56,546 nucleotides of DNA, taken from assembly GCA_947631415.1 (NCBI GenBank), contig CANRLG010000007.1, forward strand, positions 1 through 56,546, in the 5' to 3' direction. Under the pieces are notes generated by a model. The model searched no databases and was not told the DNA's origin. It saw only the letters and a program-made list of their open reading frames with translations. This DNA comes from an uncultured Clostridia bacterium (GTDB lineage: Bacteria > Bacillota > Clostridia > TANB77 > CAG-465). This document shows positions 49,878-56,546 of the stretch, piece by piece (the first letter of the stretch is position 1; each line of letters starts with the position of its first letter). The translations under genes and the position numbers were made by a program.

Positions 49878-51545
49878 CTATGATGGAACAGCATTGCTCC
49901 TAGAAAGTCGTTCAAATACAGCAAAATTGTCATCTGAATATAATAAATTATATCTTCCATTATTTGCTCCATTTACGTAAGTATAAAGAGCATTACTTTT
50001 ATTTAGAATTATATGAGTTATATTATATTTTTCAAATATATCTTCAAAATATACTTTACCACTTTCAGCATCAGTGTAATCATCAAATACAGTACATTCT
50101 TTATTAAATTCTGGTGTATATAAATCTGCTCTAGAATCTATAAATACAGGAATATCATTAAATAAGAGGTAGCTTCCTACTTTATATTCATTAAATAATC
50201 TAACATTTTTTACATCCAAATTTTCTTTTATATATTTTGTTGCCTCTACAGGATACTCAGTTTCATCTACAAATTTTGGTGGTAAATTATGACCTAGTAC
50301 AGAAGCACCTATTCCTGTAACAAATATAGATATGTATAAAAGGGAAATAGGGTGCTTAATTAGAGTATAAGTTATTTCATTAATCTTTTTACTATTTGCA
50401 TTTACTGAGTTGCCAATTAAATTAGTGAATATGTAAGAACACAAAATAATTAGCATAGAAGTTTGTCTAACACTAATAAAAGACAATACTAATAGTCCAG
50501 CTAATAAAAATAAATCTTTTAATTGTATTTTGCTATTTTTAAAGGTTAATAGTAATATACTTAGTATGAAGACTACTAGTAAAGGAACATTATTTATTAA
50601 AACTGATGGTTGATGTTCACTAATATAGTGAGTTGTATTACCAGTCATAGTTTTTAATAAATAGGTTAAAGTAGTTTTTCCGCCAAGTGGGGAAATAAAT
50701 GCACTAAAGAAACAGATAATCATAATTAGGCATAACCACTTAACATTTTTATTTCTAGTTATAATTATTTTATATGGATTTTTTAATTTTTCTTCTCTAT
50801 TTTTAATATTATTTTTTTGCTTTTCTTCAAGTTCTGCAATTTTTTCTTTATAATTTTTAATTTTTTCAGTCTGTGTATTTTCTTTTTCAAGCTCTACTAG
50901 TTCTTTTTTGTAACTATCTAATTCTAAATTTTTGTGTACAGAAATATCTCCTAGAAAGGCTATTAATTGTGCTACAAGATGTGGTAAAAATAAAATAAAG
51001 AAAAATGGCCAAACAGCAATATGTACATTTGCAATTAAAACACTGATTATAAAAAGAGCTATTACATTAGATATTTTTTTATTTTTTAAAAATCTTTCTA
51101 TGAAGTAAACTTCAAAAATAAATAATGTAAAAGTAACAATTTGAGCTCTAGCAGTTATATAAGCATATATTAAAAACATTGAGAATACTGTTATAAGCAT
51201 GGATATTAGATTATTATTACTCATTTTATAATTTAAAAAATACAATGATAGTCCTAAAATGGAGCAGAAAACACAAGTCATAAGATAAACACCTAAGTAT
51301 CCACCCATCTGATATACTTTATATGTTATATAATCAAAAAGCCAATGAGGATAGGTATAGCTTAAGTTATCATGAAATGAGTAGTTATCTATCATATCAA
51401 TACCTTGATTAGATATTGTTTCTCCAATTTTTATTGTGTAGTATGTGTCATTTTGAAAAGTAAATGGAGTTATCATAAAGCATAAAATTATTATGAGTAC
51501 AGATACTACGATATTGAAAATTATTTTTTCTTTTTTATATTCCAT
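49878..51545 (-). CDS. Polytopic membrane protein with extracellular C-terminal domain
   Basis: Around 10 hydrophobic segments, internal charged coiled-coil loop, C-terminal YKVGSYLLFNDIPVFIDSRADLY (glycosyltransferase-C-like membrane enzyme pattern). Confidence 0.5.
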   Translation of the reverse strand: MEYKKEKIIFNIVVSVLIIILCFMITPFTFQNDTYYTIKIGETISNQGIDMIDNYSFHDNLSYTYPHWLFDYITYKVYQMGGYLGVYLMTCVFCSILGLSLYFLNYKMSNNNLISMLITVFSMFLIYAYITARAQIVTFTLFIFEVYFIERFLKNKKISNVIALFIISVLIANVHIAVWPFFFILFLPHLVAQLIAFLGDISVHKNLELDSYKKELVELEKENTQTEKIKNYKEKIAELEEKQKNNIKNREEKLKNPYKIIITRNKNVKWLCLIMIICFFSAFISPLGGKTTLTYLLKTMTGNTTHYISEHQPSVLINNVPLLVVFILSILLLTFKNSKIQLKDLFLLAGLLVLSFISVRQTSMLIILCSYIFTNLIGNSVNANSKKINEITYTLIKHPISLLYISIFVTGIGASVLGHNLPPKFVDETEYPVEATKYIKENLDVKNVRLFNEYKVGSYLLFNDIPVFIDSRADLYTPEFNKECTVFDDYTDAESGKVYFEDIFEKYNITHIILNKSNALYTYVNGANNGRYNLLYSDDNFAVFERLSRSNAVPS

Positions 51546-51864
51546 TATTTCACCTCTAAATATAAATAAATTTTATCATTAAGAGAATAAATTTACAATA
51601 AGACTATTATTATGAATTTAATTATAGAACATTTATCAATATATAATTATATAATTATGTAAATAGCAACACATTAACTTGAAATAAATTACATAATTTG
51701 ACTTTGAAATAGTATTGTGGTATAATAACAATGTCTTATTACGTGATATATATTTTCTAAAATAATTAATTATAGCAATTTAGCTATTAAATATAGATTT
51801 GTACGGGTAAAAAAGTTATGTTTGTAGATTGAAAAGTGTATATTTTAAGAAAAGGAGAGATTTA

Positions 51865-53751
51865 ATGAAGGAAGAAATGAACAAAAGCGAAAATCCTACC
51901 AGAAGAAATTCTAGTAGTGTAAAGAATACAAGTAAACAAGTTACTAAAAGAGTAAAAAAAGATACAAAAGAGAAAAATAATAAAAAAGTAGAATTAGAAA
52001 ATGTTAATGTAGAGAATGTTGTAAGAAAGACAACTAGACAAACAAAAAAGGCAAAAGAAAGCATTTTTGCAAAGCCAAAGTTAAAAGTTATTCCACTAGG
52101 TGGAATGAACGAAATAGGAAAGAATATAACTGCATTTGAATATGAGAATGAGATTATAGTTGTAGATTGTGGTTTATCTTTCCCAGAAGATGAAATGCTT
52201 GGTGTAGATTTAGTTATACCAGATTTTAGTTATTTAGAGAAAAATAAAGATAAAATTAAAGCACTTTTAATTACTCATGGTCACGAGGACCATATTGGTG
52301 CTGTACCATATTTTCTAAAGAAGATTAATGTACCAGTATATGGTAGTAAACTTGCTTTAGGACTTATTCAAGTAAAATTAAATGAACATAACTTAGAAAA
52401 ACAAACAAAATTAGTTACAATAGAACCAAGACAAATATATAAATTTGGAAAGTTCTTTAAAGTTGAATTTGTTAGAGTAACTCACTCAATAGCAGATTCT
52501 ATGGCTATTGCTATAACTACTCCTGCTGGAACTGTATTTCACACAGGAGACTTTAAAGTAGACTATACTCCAATTGATGGTGGTAATATAGACTTGCAAA
52601 GAATAGCAGAAATTGGAGTTAAAGGAGTAACATTATTACTTTCTGAAAGTACTAATGTATTAAGACCAGGACATACAATGTCTGAGAAAAGTGTTGGTAA
52701 AGAGTTAGACAGATTATTTACTAATTGCACTAAAAGAATAATAGTTGCAACTTTTGCATCAAATGTTCATAGAATGCAACAGATTATTAACTCAGCAGTA
52801 AAGTTTAACAGAAAAGTTGCAGTTGTAGGACGCAGTATGTTAAATGTAATTAGTGTTGCACAAGAACTTGGATATTTAAATGCTCCTGAGGGAACTTTAA
52901 TAGATATAGATAAGATAGGAAATTATAATCCTGAGCAACTTGTAATTATTACAACAGGTTCTCAAGGTGAACCAATGGCAGCACTTTCTAGAATGAGTGT
53001 GGGCGAACATAAAAAAGTTCAAATTACACCAGATGATATGATAATCTTTTCATCTTCACCAATACCTGGAAATGAAAAATCTATAGGTAAGGTAATAGAT
53101 GAATTAGAAAAACTTGGTGCAGAAGTTATTTATAGTCAAATAGCAGATGTACACGTTTCAGGACATGCTTGTCAAGAAGAATTAAAGTTAATGTTAAGTT
53201 TAGTTAGACCAAAATTCTTTGTACCAATACATGGTGAATATAGATTTTTAAAGAAACATGGACAAATTGCAGTTGAAACTGGTGTGGATAAGGAAAATGT
53301 ATTTATTATGGAAAATGGTAGAATTCTTGAAGTTGACCAAGATAATGCTAAATTAACTACTCAAGTAACATCAGGAATTGTACTTGTTGATGGACTTGGT
53401 GTAGGAGATGTAGGAAATATCGTTCTTAGGGATAGACAACTACTATCTGAAAATGGTATGATTATAGTTGTTATCTCATTAGATAGAAGAACTGCAAGAG
53501 TAGTTTCTGGTCCAGATATTGTTACACGTGGTTTTGTATATGTTAGAGAAAATGAAACTTTAATAGATGAAATAAAAGATGTAGCAAAAAGAGAACTAGA
53601 TAAATGCGAAGAAGCAGGAATACGAGAGTGGTCTATAATTAAAGGAAAACTTAGAGAATCTTTAATTAAATATATATTCTCAAAAACTAAGAGACAACCT
53701 ATGATACTTCCAATTTTAATGGATGTGGACATGGATAGAAAATTTGAATAA
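51865..53751 (+). CDS. rnj: Ribonuclease J
   Basis: GGMNEIGKN, THGHEDHIGAVPY, HTGDFKVD, ASNVHRMQQI, HVSGHA; start at 51865 after aaaggagag. Confidence 0.93.
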   Translation: MKEEMNKSENPTRRNSSSVKNTSKQVTKRVKKDTKEKNNKKVELENVNVENVVRKTTRQTKKAKESIFAKPKLKVIPLGGMNEIGKNITAFEYENEIIVVDCGLSFPEDEMLGVDLVIPDFSYLEKNKDKIKALLITHGHEDHIGAVPYFLKKINVPVYGSKLALGLIQVKLNEHNLEKQTKLVTIEPRQIYKFGKFFKVEFVRVTHSIADSMAIAITTPAGTVFHTGDFKVDYTPIDGGNIDLQRIAEIGVKGVTLLLSESTNVLRPGHTMSEKSVGKELDRLFTNCTKRIIVATFASNVHRMQQIINSAVKFNRKVAVVGRSMLNVISVAQELGYLNAPEGTLIDIDKIGNYNPEQLVIITTGSQGEPMAALSRMSVGEHKKVQITPDDMIIFSSSPIPGNEKSIGKVIDELEKLGAEVIYSQIADVHVSGHACQEELKLMLSLVRPKFFVPIHGEYRFLKKHGQIAVETGVDKENVFIMENGRILEVDQDNAKLTTQVTSGIVLVDGLGVGDVGNIVLRDRQLLSENGMIIVVISLDRRTARVVSGPDIVTRGFVYVRENETLIDEIKDVAKRELDKCEEAGIREWSIIKGKLRESLIKYIFSKTKRQPMILPILMDVDMDRKFE

Positions 53752-53768
53752 AAAAAGGGGAATTTAAA

Positions 53769-55478
53769 ATGGAAATGGATAAAGATTACGAGAGAAAATG
53801 TTATGAATTAGCATATTTAATATTTCCAGATGTGGATGAAACAGTAGATGATTTAGAAATTAAATATCCTGAAAGAAATGAACTTAAACAAGGAGCTATG
53901 GTAACAAGAATTGCACCATCTCCAACTGGAATGGCACACACTGGTACATTGTATCAAGCAATGGTAGATAAAAAACTAGCTAATCAAAGTGAAGGTGTTT
54001 TTTATGTAAGAATAGAGGACACTGACCAAAAAAGAGAAGTAGAAGGTGCCGTTGAAGAAATAATGAAAGGACTTGAATACTTCAATTTAATGCCAGAGGA
54101 AGGTGTTATTGGAAAAGACAAGGAAAAAGGATATTATGGACCATATACTCAAAGTCAAAGAAAAGAAATTTATAGAGTATGTGCTAAGCATTTAGTTGAA
54201 ATAGGTAGAGCATATCCTTGTTTCTGTACTCCAGAAATGTTACAAAAAACACATGATGCACAAGTTGCAAATAAAATAGTACCAGGGTATTATGGTGTAT
54301 ATGCAAAATGTAGAAATCGTTCTATAGATGAAGCTATAGAAAGAGTTAAAAATGGTGAAAAATTCATTTTAAGATTTAGATCTAATGGTTCTCATCTAAA
54401 TAAGATAACTTTTATGGATGAGGCTAGAGGAAAAATTGAAATGGCAGAAAATGATGAAGATGTAGTTTTAATTAAATCTGATGGACTTCCAACTTATCAT
54501 TTTGCACATGTATGTGATGACCATTTTATGCACACAACACACGTAATAAGAGGAGAAGAATGGTTACCTTCAGTTCCAAAACATATTCAATTATTTGAAG
54601 CAATGGGCTTTGAAGCACCACATTACGTTCATACACCATCAATATTAATTAAAGATGGAGATAGTAAACGTAAATTAAGTAAAAGAAAAGATAAAATAGC
54701 TGCTGTAGCTTATTTTATAAAATCTGGATATCCTGCAGAAGGTGTAAATGAATATTTAATGACTATTTTAAATTCAGACTATGAGATGTGGAAATCTAAA
54801 AATAAAGATAAAACATATAAAGATTTTGAATTTAAAATGAATAAAATGAGTTCAGCAGGTTCTTTGCTAGATATTCCTAAACTAAATGATTTGTGTAAAG
54901 AAGAAGTAGCTAAATTAAATTCCCAAGAATTACTAGATAGAGTACTTACTTGGTCAAAGGAATATAGTAAAGATTTCTATGACATTTTAAATAGAGATTT
55001 AGAGTATTCTAAAAAGGTATTTGGAATTGAAAGAGATAATGCAACAAAGATAAGAAAAGATATATATAAATGGGAAGATGTAGAAGAAACATTTAGATAT
55101 TTCTTTGATGATATCTATGCAAAAGAATTAGAAACAAATCGCATAATTTCTACTTTAACAGAAGACAAAGCAACATTAACACCAGAAGTTATGAAAAATG
55201 TTTTAGATAAATATTCAAAAGAATATAACGAAAATGATACAAAAGATGAATGGTTTGCACGTATGAAAGAAGTTGCACAAAACTTAGGTTTCTGTGTAAA
55301 TATGAAAGAATATAAAGCAAATCCAGAGAATTTTGTTGGAAGCATAGCAGATTTTTCTTCTATCATAAGAGTAGCAGTAACAAATAAGAAAAACACACCA
55401 GATATTTATGAAATAATGCAACTTTTAGGTAGAGGAAGAACAATTTCTAGAATGGAAGACACTATTGCTAAATTATAG
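53769..55478 (+). CDS. gltX: Glutamyl-tRNA synthetase-like class I aaRS
   Basis: RIAPSPTGMAHTGTLYQAM, YVRIEDTDQKREVEGA, KRKLSKRKDK (KMSKS-type). Confidence 0.85.
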   Translation: MEMDKDYERKCYELAYLIFPDVDETVDDLEIKYPERNELKQGAMVTRIAPSPTGMAHTGTLYQAMVDKKLANQSEGVFYVRIEDTDQKREVEGAVEEIMKGLEYFNLMPEEGVIGKDKEKGYYGPYTQSQRKEIYRVCAKHLVEIGRAYPCFCTPEMLQKTHDAQVANKIVPGYYGVYAKCRNRSIDEAIERVKNGEKFILRFRSNGSHLNKITFMDEARGKIEMAENDEDVVLIKSDGLPTYHFAHVCDDHFMHTTHVIRGEEWLPSVPKHIQLFEAMGFEAPHYVHTPSILIKDGDSKRKLSKRKDKIAAVAYFIKSGYPAEGVNEYLMTILNSDYEMWKSKNKDKTYKDFEFKMNKMSSAGSLLDIPKLNDLCKEEVAKLNSQELLDRVLTWSKEYSKDFYDILNRDLEYSKKVFGIERDNATKIRKDIYKWEDVEETFRYFFDDIYAKELETNRIISTLTEDKATLTPEVMKNVLDKYSKEYNENDTKDEWFARMKEVAQNLGFCVNMKEYKANPENFVGSIADFSSIIRVAVTNKKNTPDIYEIMQLLGRGRTISRMEDTIAKL

Positions 55479-55495
55479 TGTTTATGGTATATATA

Positions 55496-55527
55496 AAGTA
55501 TCTTAGTTTTTAAGATACTTTATTTTT
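55496..55527 (+). terminator. Terminator
   Basis: aaagtatctta-gttt-taagatacttt plus T-run. Confidence 0.75.
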
Positions 55528-55540
55528 TTTGAGGTGTAGT

Positions 55541-55729
55541 ATGAATTTAGATGAAAATTATAAAATAATTAGTAATATTAAAACTACAATGGCAGTTGAA
55601 GGGAACTATATTGGTGCACAAGATGAAGCACTAATAAATCAATATTTGAATAATGAAATATCTGAACAAGAAGGGGTAGATATTATAAAGAAAGATATAA
55701 TGTCTAAAATGGATAAGAGAAATGTATGA
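55541..55729 (+). CDS. VbhA-like antitoxin of Fic
   Basis: TTMAVEGNYIGAQD contains the [S/T]xxxE[G/N] inhibitory helix; overlaps fic start by 8 nt; ORF track begins at 55529. Confidence 0.75.
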   Translation: MNLDENYKIISNIKTTMAVEGNYIGAQDEALINQYLNNEISEQEGVDIIKKDIMSKMDKRNV

Positions 55730-56306
55730 TGCTATTAATTCAAAATATACATATAAAGGAACAGATATATTAAAAAATAGACTTGGAATAAAGGATGAAG
55801 AACTACTTAAAGAATATGAAACAAGGATAGTTGCATTTAAAATTGCAACTATAAACTCTGCTAAACTTCCAAAAGGTTATACACCAGAACGTTTAAAATT
55901 TATTAATAAATACCTATTTGGAGAAGTATATGAATTTGCAGGAGAATATAGGTCAGAAAATATTACAAAAGAAAATTTTAGATTTTCTGAATTTGAGTAT
56001 ATTGAAGAAAATATAAAACGAATATTTAGTAATATAAATATTGAAGAAATGAAGAAAATGTCTTTTACTAAATTTGTCGAACAAATATCATATATAATGA
56101 CAGAGTTAAATGTTCTACATCCATTTCGTGAGGGAAATGGAAGAACTATAAGAGAATTAGTAAGAGAAATCTGTTTTGATTGTGATTATGTAATAAATTG
56201 GTATGAGATAAATCATGATGATATTTTACGAGTAGCAAAACTTGCAGTATTAGATGAAACAGAACAGAAAAAAATGCTAAGAAGGAGTATAAAGAGAAAT
56301 ATATAA
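55722..56306 (+). CDS. Fic/DOC family AMPylase-type toxin
   Basis: LHPFREGNGRTIRELV = canonical HPFx[D/E]GNGRxxR. Confidence 0.92.
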   Translation: MYDAINSKYTYKGTDILKNRLGIKDEELLKEYETRIVAFKIATINSAKLPKGYTPERLKFINKYLFGEVYEFAGEYRSENITKENFRFSEFEYIEENIKRIFSNINIEEMKKMSFTKFVEQISYIMTELNVLHPFREGNGRTIRELVREICFDCDYVINWYEINHDDILRVAKLAVLDETEQKKMLRRSIKRNI

Positions 56307-56364
56307 TATCAAAAAAGAGAGTTGCATCATATAATATTATGGGTGATGAAAAAAAGTGAATAAT

Positions 56365-56517
56365 ATGTGTAATCCAAATAATGATTGCAACAATATGTGG
56401 AAAAAAGAAGAAAAGAATATGATGTGTCATTGTATGGTAGAAAAAGAGCCAAAATGCAAGTCATTTTCAGAAAATAAATGTAATAATGAATGTATGAAGC
56501 CATTTATGAAATATTAA
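56365..56517 (+). CDS. Small Cys-rich protein
   Basis: MCNPNNDCNNMWKKEEKNMMCHCMVEKEPKCKSFSENKCNNECMKPFMKY, 7 Cys in 50 aa; not in supplied ORF list; possible GTG start at 56356. Confidence 0.4.
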   Translation: MCNPNNDCNNMWKKEEKNMMCHCMVEKEPKCKSFSENKCNNECMKPFMKY

Positions 56518-56546
56518 ATAAGGTACACTTTTAACCTAACTAAGCA

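Noticed and set aside
53361-53732. 123-aa minus-strand ORF in RNase J
   Set aside because: Antisense of a conserved housekeeping gene, Ser/Ile-rich artefact.

Overview
AT-rich chromosomal segment, probably from a Clostridia-like Bacillota (inference from a GerW/YtfJ sporulation protein, RNase J and a gap-pgk-tpi-gpmI-eno glycolytic cluster). The core of the window (about 7.2-37.1 kb) is a two-module type IV secretion-like (T4SS) machine. It has four VirB2/TrbC-like pilins (two of them double pilins), a PrgI-like protein, an apparently split VirB4, three paralogous VirB6/TrbL-like membrane proteins, duplicated small membrane-anchored proteins, and two very large membrane-anchored lysozyme+CHAP wall hydrolases. 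A Cna-B/MucBP surface protein lies between the modules. No relaxase or VirD4 coupling protein is visible in the window. Other highlights: (i) two minus-strand genes flanking gerW (about 1.42-1.94 kb and 2.66-3.35 kb) are almost completely built of consecutive perfect or near-perfect hairpins, and one of them, a LysM protein, also seems to need a +1 frameshift; (ii) a divergent Thg1-like (3'-5' nucleotidyltransferase) gene is preceded by a compact three-way-junction-like leader; (iii) a Fic/VbhA-type toxin-antitoxin pair lies at the right end. All calls come from reading sequence and motifs; no searches or folding programs were run.
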